DNA from: Crocinitomicaceae bacterium
GTDB taxonomy: Bacteria; Bacteroidota; Bacteroidia; Flavobacteriales_D; Crocinitomicaceae
Direction: 5' to 3'
Length of the DNA: 64,000 nucleotides
NCBI GenBank assembly: GCA_016719925.1
Contig: JADJYC010000008.1
Span: 144,509-208,508 of the forward strand
How positions within the stretch are numbered: position 1 is the first letter of the stretch; each line of letters begins with the position of its first letter. Of the stretch, positions 42,065-52,600 are shown one piece after another. The position numbers and the translations under genes are program-made. The notes under the pieces were generated by a model, which saw nothing but the letters and a program-made list of their open reading frames with translations, made no database searches and had not been told where the DNA came from.

Positions 42065-42837
42065 TTACAACTTCATATCGAGTTCAACCAAAACCGGACA
42101 ATGATCTGAATGAACAGCGTCTGAAAGTATTTCCGCTTTTTCAGCTGAGCAACCAGATTCTCTGTAATAAACTGATAATCGATACGCCAGCCCAGATTTT
42201 TCTTTCTTGCTGAAAACCGGTAAGTCCACCAGGTATATTTTCCTCCCTCTTTGTGCAAATGCCTGAATGTGTCAACAAATCCTGATTTTAAAAACCCGGT
42301 AACCCATGCGCGTTCCTCCGGCAAGAATCCGCTGGAATTTTTATTTGAAACCGGATTGTGAATGTCAATGGCTTCATGACAGATATTTACATCTCCGGCT
42401 ATCAGTAATTTTTTTCTTTTCTTTTTCAGATTATCAATATAGGGCTGGAAATCTGCCAGAAATTCCATTTTAAATTCCTGTCTTTCTTCACCACTGCTGC
42501 CACTTGGAAAATAACAACTCAGTACTGAAAAATCTCCAAAATCAGCCCGGATAATTCTGCCCTCATCATCATACTTGCCAACACCACAGCCAATTTCCAC
42601 ATGATCAGGTTCTTTTTTAGAAAAAAGAGCAACTCCGCTGTATCCTCTTTTCTGAGCAGAATGCCAGAATGTTTTATACCCTAACTCTTCAAAAACTTTT
42701 ACGTCCAGCTGATCAATATGCGCTTTTGTTTCCTGCAGACAAACCACATCCGGGTCCACTGATTTCAGCCATTTGATCCAGTCTTTAGTCATTGCGGCTC
42801 GAATACCGTTGACGTTGTATGTTAAAAATTTTGCCAT
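42065..42837 (-). CDS. xth: Exodeoxyribonuclease III (C-terminal frameshift)
   Basis: Class II AP endonuclease / 3'-5' exonuclease of base excision repair. Repaired length is 257 aa. MAKFLTYNVNGIRAA gives the metal-binding Asn, VCLQETKAH the catalytic Glu, and GDVNICHEAIDIHNP the Asp-Asn pair. As written the frame leaves the family after LVAQLKK and stops at 42073. Adding one A (plus-strand T run 42137-42141) yields AEILSDAVHSDHCPVLVELDMKL and a stop at 42065-42067. This recovers the essential SDHCPV motif with catalytic Asp and His. An upstream in-frame ATG at 42861 exists, but the family starts at 42837. TATCTTCG, one base off consensus, lies just upstream. Confidence 0.92.
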
Positions 42838-42959
42838 GCAACGAAGATAGAAATCATTCATCTCTTTTTATTTTTCAAAACAACTTTTCTGGTCAGTTTT
42901 AATCCCTGGTTCATTAAAAAGAAATCTCACTACCTTTATTCAACAAAAATTCAATACAC

Positions 42960-43705
42960 GTGAAAGCATTAGGTATAATTCCATCCCGTTATCAGTCTAC
43001 CCGTTTTCCAGGAAAACCTTTGATTGATATTGCTGGTAAAACTATGATTCAGCGCGTGTATGAACAAGCTTCAAAATCTTCTCTTCTCAACGAAGTTATT
43101 GTTGCTACTGATGATGAACGGATTTTTGATCACGTAAAATCATTTGGCGGCGATGTGATGATGACAAGTGCTGAACATGCTAATGGAACCTTGCGGTGCG
43201 GTGAGGTAATAAAAAACAAAACCGGCTTTGATGTAGTTATAAATATTCAGGGTGATGAACCTTTGGTAAAACCAGAACAGTTAGATAAACTCCTGGAATT
43301 ATTTCACAATCCTGCTACTGAAATAGCTACTGTTGTTAAACGGCTGTATGATTCAAATGATATTGAAAATGAAAACCGCATTAAAGTAGTTCTCGATCAT
43401 CAGAAAAATGCACTTTATTTCAGCCGCAGCGCCATTCCTTTTGTTCAGGGAAAACAAACATCTCACTGGCCTGAAGCAATTCATTATTTCAAACACATTG
43501 GCGTTTATGCCTGGCGCACAGAAACACTTAAAAATTATTGCTGCTTCCACACACTGAACTTGAAAAGGCAGAATCTCTGGAACAATTGAGATGGCTGTAT
43601 CACGGTTATAAAATTGCAACCATCGAAACGGATGCTGAAACACCAAATATTGACACCCCTGAAGATGTTGCTGCGGTGATCAGAGCATTGAATGAAAATC
43701 TATAG
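42960..43705 (+). CDS. kdsB: 3-deoxy-manno-octulosonate cytidylyltransferase (frameshifted)
   Basis: Activates Kdo as CMP-Kdo for the LPS inner core; cytosolic. Repaired length is 248 aa. A GTG start, 21 nt after TACCTTTA (42931-42938), leads into the nucleotide-binding IIPSRYQSTRFPGKPL. This is followed by VIVATDDERI, NGTLRCGEV, VVINIQGDEPLVKPEQL and FSRSAIPF. The frame breaks near residue 190, and as written it stops at 43589. One extra A in the run 43530-43534 gives LKKLLLLPHTELEKAESLEQLRWLYHGYKI and a stop at 43703-43705. The last 50 residues are essential to the fold, so a truncated enzyme would be dead. Divergent from exonuclease III. Confidence 0.93.
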
Positions 43706-43741
43706 TCATCCGACAAGGTCAGTCATTTTCCCTTTATTTGC

Positions 43742-43749
43742 TATCTTTG
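43742..43749 (+). promoter_or_regulatory. -7 box TATCTTTG of the pseudouridine synthase gene
   Basis: A perfect TAnnTTTG, 36 nt before the ATG at 43786. Confidence 0.5.
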
Positions 43750-43785
43750 CCGTCAAATTACGAATCGTGATGATTCCACACTTCT

Positions 43786-44736
43786 ATGCGAAATCAAAAT
43801 AAATCAACAGACCGCAGCAAAAAACCTTTTGGTTCTGACTCCAGAAAAAGCTCCGGAAAAACAGAAAAAAAACCGGTAAAAAAAGGGAAAGAAAATCAAG
43901 ATGGTGAATCTGAAAAACCTTCTTTCAAGAAAAAACCCTTTGCTTCGGGAGAAAAAAAATCCAATCCAAAATTTCAATTCAACAGGGAAAAAAAACCCAA
44001 AGGTGATCCTTTGCCGTCTTTCTCTGAAGATATCCGATTAAACAAATATTTATCCAATGCGGGTATTTGTTCCAGGCGTGAAGCAGATGTTTTAATTCAA
44101 ACCGGACTGGTAAAAGTAAACGGCAAACCAGTTACTGAACTGGGTTATAAAGTAAAGCCGGGCGATATTGTCAATTATGACGGCGGAACAGTTCGTGCTG
44201 AGAAAAAAAGATATGTGTTGCTGAACAAACCAAAAGATTTTATTACCACCATGGATGATCCGATGGATAGAAAAACGGTCATGACTTTGGTGGCAAAAGC
44301 ATGTAAGGAAAGAATTTATCCGGTTGGAAGATTAGACAGAAATACTACCGGACTTTTACTTTTTACCAATGATGGCGACCTTGCAAAAAAGCTGACTCAC
44401 CCAAGATATGAAGTGCGTAAATTATATCACGTTGAAACGGTTGAACCTGTTACATATGAACAAGTAAATACTTTACTCAGCGGGGTTGAACTGGAAGATG
44501 GAGGATTTGTGAAAGCAGATAAAGTAGAGATACTGAAAGATTCTAAAAACCGGGAAATCGGAATTGAAATTCACTCCGGAAAATATCGTGTGGTTCGCCG
44601 GATGTTTGAAGCACTTGGACACGCAGTAAAAAGACTGGACAGGGTTTCGTTTGCCGGTCTTACCAAAAAAGATCTTCCCAGAGGAAATTACAGACACCTG
44701 ACAGAAGAAGAAGTGAATTATTTAAAGATGCTTTAA
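43786..44736 (+). CDS. RsuA/RluB-family pseudouridine synthase with basic N-terminal tail
   Basis: A 316-aa rRNA pseudouridine synthase, most like RluB (23S rRNA position 2605 in E. coli). Residues 1-78 are a Lys/Ser-rich disordered tail common in Bacteroidota homologues, probably for RNA binding. The S4 domain follows (IRLNKYLSNAGICSRREA, 83-100). The catalytic domain has YPVGRLDRNTTGLLL with catalytic Asp184, and RKLYHVE and GKYRVVRRMFEALGH later. RluB versus RsuA or RluE cannot be settled without alignment. The methyltransferase gene follows after 21 nt and may share the transcript. Frame intact. Confidence 0.9.
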   Translation: MRNQNKSTDRSKKPFGSDSRKSSGKTEKKPVKKGKENQDGESEKPSFKKKPFASGEKKSNPKFQFNREKKPKGDPLPSFSEDIRLNKYLSNAGICSRREADVLIQTGLVKVNGKPVTELGYKVKPGDIVNYDGGTVRAEKKRYVLLNKPKDFITTMDDPMDRKTVMTLVAKACKERIYPVGRLDRNTTGLLLFTNDGDLAKKLTHPRYEVRKLYHVETVEPVTYEQVNTLLSGVELEDGGFVKADKVEILKDSKNREIGIEIHSGKYRVVRRMFEALGHAVKRLDRVSFAGLTKKDLPRGNYRHLTEEEVNYLKML

Positions 44737-44757
44737 TTTGTTTTCGAAATCATTTTT

Positions 44758-45453
44758 ATGCGTGGTAAACTGAAAGGACTTTTTTTTGTATTGCGTCTGC
44801 ACTATCTGGTGCCTTCTAAAATTTTTATATTTCTGGGACATCTTGCTCAGCTTTCCAGATTTGTTCACAGCAATAAAAAAAATCCATACTCTGATTTTTA
44901 CGCGTCAAAGTTTGATTACAAAAAAAGAGAAGGACTTTTCAGACATATTATTGAAACTGAAAAACTGAATGATATTGATTATTTAGAATTCGGTGTTTCA
45001 AAAGGACATTCTTTCAGATGGTGGAGCAGTGAAATAAAATCTCCTGATGCTTCTTTCCATGGCTTTGACACATTCACCGGATTGCCTGAAAACTGGGGGC
45101 CTTTCAAAGCCGGCGATATGTCTAACGGAAATGAACCTCCAAAAATGGATGACGCACGCTGTCATTTTTATCAGGGACTTTTTCAGCAAACTTTGCTGCC
45201 GTTTTTAGCCAATTACAAATCAGATAAAAGAAAAGTGATTCACATGGATGCTGATTTATATTCGGCAACATTGTACGTACTTACGTTAATGACTCCTTAC
45301 CTCAAAAAAGGAGACATCATTCTTTTTGATGAATTTAATGTTCCCATGCATGAGTACAAAGCTTTTACTGAATGGAGTAATTCATTCTATATAAAGTATG
45401 AAGTGATTGCCAGCGTGAATAATTTCTATCAGACTGCTGTGAAAATTGTTTAA
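44758..45453 (+). CDS. TylF/MycF-like SAM-dependent methyltransferase
   Basis: A 231-aa class I methyltransferase of the TylF-like group, which methylates sugar hydroxyls. YLEFGVSKGHSF (~79-90) is the SAM-binding motif I. FHGFDTFTGLPENWG and FYQGLFQQTL are typical of this family. HMDADLYSATLYVL and KGDIILFDEF supply the metal-binding Asp cluster. No sugar-biosynthesis genes are adjacent, so the acceptor is unknown; surface polysaccharide or LPS is a plausible guess. It lies 21 nt after the pseudouridine synthase gene. The basic hydrophobic N-terminus (KLKGLFFVLRLHYLV) could touch the membrane. Confidence 0.8.
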   Translation: MRGKLKGLFFVLRLHYLVPSKIFIFLGHLAQLSRFVHSNKKNPYSDFYASKFDYKKREGLFRHIIETEKLNDIDYLEFGVSKGHSFRWWSSEIKSPDASFHGFDTFTGLPENWGPFKAGDMSNGNEPPKMDDARCHFYQGLFQQTLLPFLANYKSDKRKVIHMDADLYSATLYVLTLMTPYLKKGDIILFDEFNVPMHEYKAFTEWSNSFYIKYEVIASVNNFYQTAVKIV

Positions 45454-45488
45454 GTCATTGCAAACCGTTCTCCTTTCCTGAATTTTTT

Positions 45489-45525
45489 TTGGCAGAATCC
45501 TAATAATTCCTTACTTTTCTGCCAA
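45489..45525. promoter_or_regulatory. Inverted repeat over the presumed metalloprotease promoter
   Basis: TTGGCAGAA (45489-45497) and TTCTGCCAA (45517-45525) form a perfect 9-bp inverted repeat with 19 nt between. It overlaps TACTTTTC (45512-45519), the best -7-like box before the metalloprotease start at 45542. There is no T tract after it in either direction, so an operator is more likely than a terminator. Confidence 0.4.
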
Positions 45526-45541
45526 TCTCAAAATTATTGAC

Positions 45542-48511
45542 ATGAAAAAATGCTACTCTTTTTTTGAAGGTAGCGACCTTGCTGTTTGGGTTTTCTACCC
45601 TTTCTTACGGTCAGCTTCTTCAGCAAACATCAAAGCCTGCAACTACGCATGGCACTGGTTTTGCCACTTCTTATGTAGGCGGAACAACATCTCCTAACTT
45701 TAATCACGCTCATGACAGTGAAGGTCATTGTTTAACTGATGCAATGACAAACAGCTGGATTGAAAATGCAGGTATTGCAGATCAATATCATCTGGAAGAA
45801 GAACAACAGGCTGTTATGGCTCAAAACTTTGAAGGCGGCAGCCGTTCAACCTATGTGGTTCCTATTATTTTCCACGTGGTACAAACCCGGCAAGTCCTGC
45901 TGAAAACGTTTCTCAATCTGCCATTTATGCATTATTAGATGCTGTAAATGAAGATTTTAACCTGCTTAATGCAGATGCTTCAGCAGCAAGAACTGCATTA
46001 GGTTTTATACCTGCTAATGCTGACATTGAATTTTGTCTTGCACAAAGAGATCCATCCGGAAATCAATTAACCGAATTAGGAATTCATCGCGTATCTACAA
46101 CAGAGGGATATTACGATGTTGATACGGAAACAAACAAAATGAAAGGTAATACCGGTGGTGATACCGGAACTCCTGTCTGGAACAGAAATAATTATGTGAA
46201 TGTTTGGATTTGCGACATCACTAACGGAGCAACTAGCGGTGTTGCCGGCTATGCATACAAACCAACTGTTTCAACTTTACCACCTGCTTCCATTGACGGA
46301 ATTGTTATTGACTACAACTTAGGAATGGATCCGGGGAACAGAGTTCTGACACATGAACTTGGTCACTATTTAGGTCTGTCTCACACCTGGGGCGGAACTG
46401 ACGGTGCAGGTTGTTCAAACGGAAACGATGGATTAACAGACACACCAAATACTGCAGGTCCTTCTTTTGACTATCCATTAACTTGTTCTGGATTACAACA
46501 AACATGTTCTGGAACAAATACACAGTATGAAAACTACATGGATTATTCAAACTGTACTGTGATGTTTACACAAGAACAAGTCAACCTGATGGAACTTGTA
46601 ATTACCAACTCAAGAAATTCACTTAACTCTTCAAACGGATGTGATCCTGTTAATCCGGTTCCTCCGGTAGCTGATTTTGTTGCAGATATTACTACAGTAA
46701 TTCTAGGAGCTTCGGTCAACTTTACTGATCTGAGTACAAACTATCCAACTTCATGGAGCTGGACTGTTTCTCCTTCTACTGGTGTAACATACATCAACAG
46801 TACATCTTCAACAAGCCAGCATCCTACCATGCAATTTGCAAATACCGGTTTATATACAATTACACTGGTTGCAACAAACGGAGTTGGAAATGACACTGAA
46901 GTAAAAACAAATTACATCAACGTTATTTCTAGCGGTGGAGGAGCTATTGCATGTGATACACTTAAAAACTATACATCATCTGAAGAAGCTAATATGACTG
47001 CCTATAGCTTAACAGGTGAAGCAGGTTATTATCCCGGAAAAGCTACATTGAATACTGGACTTTACACCGTATTGGAAGTTGGTGAAAAATATACTACTCC
47101 AACCCCTACTCAGGTTCGCGGTGTTTATCTTCCGGTTTTCCAGATAGATGATATGGGTACAGCAAACAATGTTACATTCAAAGTTTACTCTCACAATGCT
47201 GGAACAAATTTACCAAACGCACTTTTAGGCACTGCTCACACAATGCCTTTGACCGATCTTAATGAAGGATTCTGGAATGAAATAGAATTTACAACTCCGG
47301 TTTCTGTAACAGGTACTTTCTGGGTATCCATTGCATTTACGTACACCGGAGCATTTGATACAGTAATGCTTGCAACAACAGATTTTTCTGACAGACCAGC
47401 AGGTGCTGGAACTGGAACAGCAGCCATGTATATTTCAGGAGTAAACGCGTGGTATCTGACCAGTGATATTTTCACTTCAGATCCAAACTCGTCTTTAATT
47501 ATGGATGCACTTGTTTCAAACGGACCATCTCCTGTTGCTTCTGTATCTTTCCCTGTAACTGAAACCTGTGAAGGAATGGATGTAACTATGAATGGTTATG
47601 GTTCAACAAATACCAGTGGCTATTTCTGGTTTATCAGTGACGGAACAAATGATTACTATTATGATGAAGCAAACCTGACTACTGATTTCCCTGAAGGTAA
47701 CTGGACAATACAGCTGGAAGCAACAGGTTCATGTCAGACAGATCTTTCAACGGTTTACAACCTGACTGTAAATCCTCCTTTGGATGTCAACTTTACTGTA
47801 ACGGATGAAATTTGTGTAGCATCAGACGGGCAAATTGTTGTTACTGCTACAGGCGGTGATGGCGGACCATATGATTACTCTATCAACTCGGGTGCAACAT
47901 TCCAGGCTGGATGGACTTTCACAGGACTTGGTTCCGGTGACTATACTGTAGTTACTGCAGATAATAATAACTGTATTGACACCAGTATTGTATCAGTAGG
48001 AAATGACAATACATTTAATCCAACTATCACACCAGATGCAACAATTGCACCTGCAACACCTACAGATTTAACAGTAACCGGCGGAACAACCTGGACATGG
48101 TATGAAGGTGTAAACGTAATTGGTACAACAGCTACAATCAACGTTGCTCCAACAGTAACAACAACCTATTTGTGCAACGCAGTTGACGCAAGCGGATGTG
48201 AGGCTGAACTTGAAGTAACACTGACTGTAATTGATGATGCAGGACTTGAAGATAACCTGTCTGAATCCTTCAGCATTTATCCAAATCCAACAACAGGTAA
48301 GTTTGTAATTGCATTTGATCTGAATCAAAAACACGACATGAAAATTGAAGTGTTGAATATTATCGGAGAAAAAGTAATTGTAAAATCACTGACGGATGTA
48401 CAGAATCAGATTTTAGAATTTGATCTGAACACAGTTGCTGACGGAGTTTACTTTGTAGTAATTACTTCAGACGATGAAAAGATCAGCAAAAAATTAGTTG
48501 TAAGAAAATAA
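45542..48511 (+). CDS. Pappalysin-like (M43) secreted metalloprotease, T9SS type A (frameshifted)
   Basis: About 989 aa after repair. A signal peptide (MKKCYSF ... TLSYGQ) is followed by a ~150-aa propeptide-like region and an M43 zinc protease domain. The active site is HELGHYLGLSH, and the downstream family segment C-S-N-G-N-D-G-L-T-D-T-P contributes the structural Cys. A PKD domain follows (PTSWSWTVSPSTG, LVATNGVGND), then a jelly-roll-like region, Ig-like units and a type A sorting tail (FSIYPNPTTGKFVI ... VADGVYFVVITSDDEKISKKLVVRK). Two breaks occur: T7 at 45559-45565 must lose one T, and one base is missing near 45877-45881, after which NPASPAENVSQSAIYALLDAV continues. It probably digests extracellular protein. 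A terminator follows. Confidence 0.9.
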
Positions 48512-48536
48512 TTTATTCAACTGAATTTTGAAAAAG

Positions 48537-48564
48537 AACGCCTCAGAGATGGGGCGTTTTTTTT
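48537..48564 (+). terminator. Intrinsic terminator of the metalloprotease gene
   Basis: AACGCC (48537-48542) pairs with GGCGTT (48553-48558), flanked by an A-rich 5' side, and is followed by an 8-T tract. Confidence 0.8.
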
Positions 48565-48626
48565 GTTTTGAAATTTTAGTGCAAGAATTGTTACATATAT
48601 TTATAAGGGTATCGGCTACCATTGGC

Positions 48627-49349
48627 ATGAACAAACTTGAAGAAACATATCATATAGAAAGATTTCTAAAAACAGCACATATAGATTTTGATACATTCAC
48701 CAAAATCACAAACGACCCTCCAGATTTTGAACTAACTATTGAAAAACAAAAAATAAGTATTGAACACACCCGACTAATTGTATGCGCCGGAGAAGAAATA
48801 CGAAAACACAATTTAATGGTAAACAAACTTATTTCCGCTTGTCAACAAAGTTGTGATGAAACACTTCAGTTTCCAATAGCGGTTGAAATTAATTTTGATG
48901 CGAAATTAGACACAACTGGAAAGAATTTCGAAACACGAAAATTAAATATTGTAGAATTTATTAAACTTAATGTTTCAAAATTCGAAAACCAAGATTACGA
49001 CGAGTTTGTTGCTAACTATTCAAACCTGCCCGAATTCGTCACAAGTTTAAAAATTATCCGATATAAAGGTTTAGTAAAATCAAATTGGCGCACGAATGGC
49101 TTAATAATTTCTGGAGATATTCGGGATGAAGAAATAATTCCAGTCATAGAAAAAAAGAATAATCGAATGCTTGAAACTGGTTACAATATTGGATACAATG
49201 AAAATTGGTTGGTCTTAGTTGCAGAAGGCAAAAAATGGTCTGAATTTGCGTCTTATAAACCATATGGATTTAGAGTAAATCCAAACTGGAAATTTGATAG
49301 AATATATGTGCTTTCGATGTTTAATGATTCAGTAGAACGTTTGGTATAA
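48627..49349 (+). CDS. Orphan protein with possible PD-(D/E)XK-like nuclease fold
   Basis: A 240-aa soluble protein from ATG 48627; a longer frame to 48528 runs through the terminator and is unlikely. Residues ~22-45 read NDPPDFELTIEKQKISIEHTRLI. This is a P-D-F then I-E-H-T pattern seen in nuclease-like proteins of the PD-(D/E)XK superfamily, although the Lys of the classical motif is replaced. The C-terminal half has IEKKNNRMLETGYNIGYNENWLVLVAEG and ends FDRIYVLSMF, a strand pattern shared by orphan proteins of this kind. The assignment is tentative. Its codon choice is more AT-rich than that of its neighbours, and it sits alone between a terminator and REP-like hairpins, suggesting an acquired gene. 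Confidence 0.55.
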   Translation: MNKLEETYHIERFLKTAHIDFDTFTKITNDPPDFELTIEKQKISIEHTRLIVCAGEEIRKHNLMVNKLISACQQSCDETLQFPIAVEINFDAKLDTTGKNFETRKLNIVEFIKLNVSKFENQDYDEFVANYSNLPEFVTSLKIIRYKGLVKSNWRTNGLIISGDIRDEEIIPVIEKKNNRMLETGYNIGYNENWLVLVAEGKKWSEFASYKPYGFRVNPNWKFDRIYVLSMFNDSVERLV

Positions 49350-49392
49350 AACAAGAGCCAACATTAACTAAATTATTATCGCCACCATGCTA

Positions 49393-49443
49393 CGCAGGAT
49401 TTTCATCCTGCGCCAAACACAATAATGCGGATATTCATCCGCA
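49393..49443. repeat. REP-like pair of hairpins
   Basis: Two perfect hairpins lie 13 nt apart: CGCAGGAT-tttc-ATCCTGCG (49393-49412) and TGCGGAT-attc-ATCCGCA (49426-49443). They share the GGAT-nttc-ATCC core and 4-nt loops, as in REP elements mobilised by IS200-like RAYT transposases. There is no coding sequence here and no poly-T tail, so they are not simple terminators. Confidence 0.6.
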
Positions 49444-49575
49444 CCACCCAACCACTACTGATCCAAAGCTAACGTATTCCCGTAGAGTGTAGGTGTAAAC
49501 CAATTGTCCAATAAATAAAAACTGTGATCAGGTATTACCTTCTCTTCAAAAAACTATTTTACTTATCCCAAATCC

Positions 49576-49610
49576 AAAAAAAATCGGTCTCCATTTTGTG
49601 AAGACCGATT
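49576..49610 (-). terminator. Terminator of the giant adhesin gene
   Basis: On the minus strand a 9-bp perfect stem (AATCGGTCT / AGACCGATT, arms at 49602-49610 and 49582-49590) is followed by eight Ts (plus-strand As 49576-49583, overlapping the stem base). It lies 24 nt after the adhesin stop. Confidence 0.85.
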
Positions 49611-49633
49611 CCTTTTCATTCAGACTAATTTAA

Positions 49634-52600
49634 CTATTTCAATACCGTTACGTGTCCTCTGTGGCGATGGCGTTTATCTGATTTATTATCACCAAATTCT
49701 ATTTGCCATACGTACACATCATCTTGAACAAGTCCCTGATCGCCGTAGGTTCCTGACCAGCCAACTGTAGCGTCATATGATTCAAACAATACTTCACCCC
49801 AGCGGTTGAAAATCATCAGGTGATAATCATATGGATCAAATCCTGCTGTAAATACCGGATAGAATGTATTGTTGATGTCATTTCCATCTGGTGTAAACAC
49901 GTTTGGAACATAGAATAACAACACATCCTGAACTTCAACTTCTGCATAAGCAGTGTCTGCGCAACCCGCATAATTCGATGCAATCAGCATTACTTCATAA
50001 GTCATGTTTCCAATTTGCGGGAACATATGCGTTGGATCTGTTTGTAAAGAGAATGTTCCGTCATTGAAATCCCAATAATATTCATCCGCATTTTGTGAAC
50101 TGTTGATGAAATCAATTTCCGGATTATTTACGTCTACCGCTTCAGGATTTGCTGTAAACTCAGCAACCGGTTGTGGTATAACAGTGATGTAGTCATTGTA
50201 TGTTGTTGAAGAAGTACATCCCTCATTGGATGTTACGGTCAGTGTTACATCATAAACTCCGGCAGACAGATAAGTATGTGTTGAACTGTCACATCCCAAT
50301 CCTGTACTTCCATCACCATAATTCCAGTTGCAATTTGCTCCGGCAGGAATAGTCAGATTAGTAAAGTTTACAGTGAATGGATCACAACCTAATAATTCAT
50401 CTCCAACAAAACTTACTGCAGGTAATGGATAAGTTGTCACATCCACCTGATCAGTTGCATCACATTCACCACCGCACTGAGTTGCAGTTACTGTGTAAGT
50501 TGTTGTTCCAACCGGTGCATTGAATGCTACTCCGTTTGTTACTCCATTGTCCCAGCTGATTACTGCTGCATCAGGATTGGTTGTTGTTAATGTAACCTGA
50601 ACTCCGTCACATACTGCCTGATCTGATCCGGCACTTACAACTGGTGTTACTACATCAATTGTAATTTGTTGTGTTACTGTGATACTGTTTCCACAGTTGT
50701 CTGTTATGCTATAGGTACGGGTAATGATTTCACCGTTACATGTATTGTTATTCGACACATCTGATACCCATGCAACAACCGGTGCTGCTGTACAGTTGTC
50801 TGCCTCATCAGTTACTACTGCAATGTTTGGAGCAGGTACGTTCGACGCACAGCTTACATTGATTGATGCCGGATTAGATGCTGTCGGATTTGTGATATCA
50901 TCAACAATAATTGTTTGTGTTACGTTGATTGAATTTCCGCAGTTGTCAGTTACTGAATAGGTTCTTGTGATGGTCTCAGGACAAGTGTTTCCGTCTGATA
51001 CATCACCCACAAATGCAACTACTGGATTTGCCGTACAGTTGTCTGCTTCATCATTTACAACAGTAACATCTGCTGCAGGAACTTGTGCAATACACTGTAC
51101 TGTTACACCTGCCGGATTTGATGCTGTTGGGTTGGTCGTGTCATCAACTACGATAGTTTGTGTTACAGTAATTTGATTTCCGCAATCATCTGTTACACTA
51201 TAGGTTCTTGTGATTGTCTCAGGACAAGTTAATCCATTTGATACATCACTCACAAATGCCACAACAGGATTTACTGTGCAGTTGTCTGCCTCATCTGTTA
51301 CTACTGTAATATCAAACGCAGGTACATCTCCAATACACTGAACCGTTACGCCGGCTGGATTTGATGCTGTTGGATTAGTTGTATCATCAACAATGATTGT
51401 TTGTGTTACAGTAATCTGATTGTTGCATGCATCTGTTACACTATAGGTTCTAGTGATTGTTTCTGGACAGGTTAATCCATTTGATACATCACTTACAAAG
51501 GCAACAGTTGGCGCCACACCATTGTCAGCTTCATCAATAACTACCAATGGATCTGGTGCTGGAACATCACCGATACACTGCACATTGACTGTCGCCGGAT
51601 TAGATGCTGTAGGTAAAATTACATCTGACACAATAATTGTTTGAGTAACTGTAATCTGATTTCCGCAGTTGTCAGTTACACTATATGTTCTTGTAATTGT
51701 TTCAGGACAAGTTAATCCGTCTGATACATCACTCACAAAAACAACAACCGGATTAACTGTACAGTTGTCTGCCTCATCAATTACAACCAGTGGATCTGGT
51801 GCAGGTACGTTTGCAATAATATCAACTGTTACACCAGCAGGATTTGATGCGGTTGGATTAATTGTATCATCTACAACGATAGTTTGCGTAACAGTAATTT
51901 GATTTCCGCAATCATCCGTTACACTGTATGTTCTTGTGATGGTCTCAGGACAAGTATTTCCGTCTGAAACATCACTCACAAATGCAACAACTGGATTTGC
52001 TGTACAGTTGTCTGCTTCATCAATCACAACTGTTGGGTCAGCCGCCGGAACATCTCCGATGCACTGAACTGTTACACCGGCAGGATTCGATGCCGTTGGA
52101 TTGGTTGTATCATCTACTACAATTGTTTGTGTTACGTTGATTGTATTTCCGCAATCATCTGTTACACTATAGGTTCTTGTTATTGTTTCAGGACAAGTAT
52201 TTCCATCAGATACATCACTTACAAATGCAACAACAGGATTTGCAGTGCAGTTGTCTGCCTCATCTGTTACTACTGTAATATCAAACGCAGGTACATCGCC
52301 AATACACTGAACTGTTACACCTGCTGGATTTGATGCTGACGGATTCGTTGTATCATCTACTATGATTGTTTGAGTAACGTTGATGGTGTTTCCGCAAGGA
52401 TCCGTCACACTATATGTTCGTGTGATTGTCTCAGGACAAGTATTTCCATCCGAAACATCACTTACAAATGCAACTATCGGAACACCATTGTTATCTGCTT
52501 CATCCGTTACAACTACCGGATCTGGTGCTGGTACATCACCAATGCACTGAACATTCACACCTGCAGGATTTGATGCAGTTGGATTGATTGGATCGGTAAT

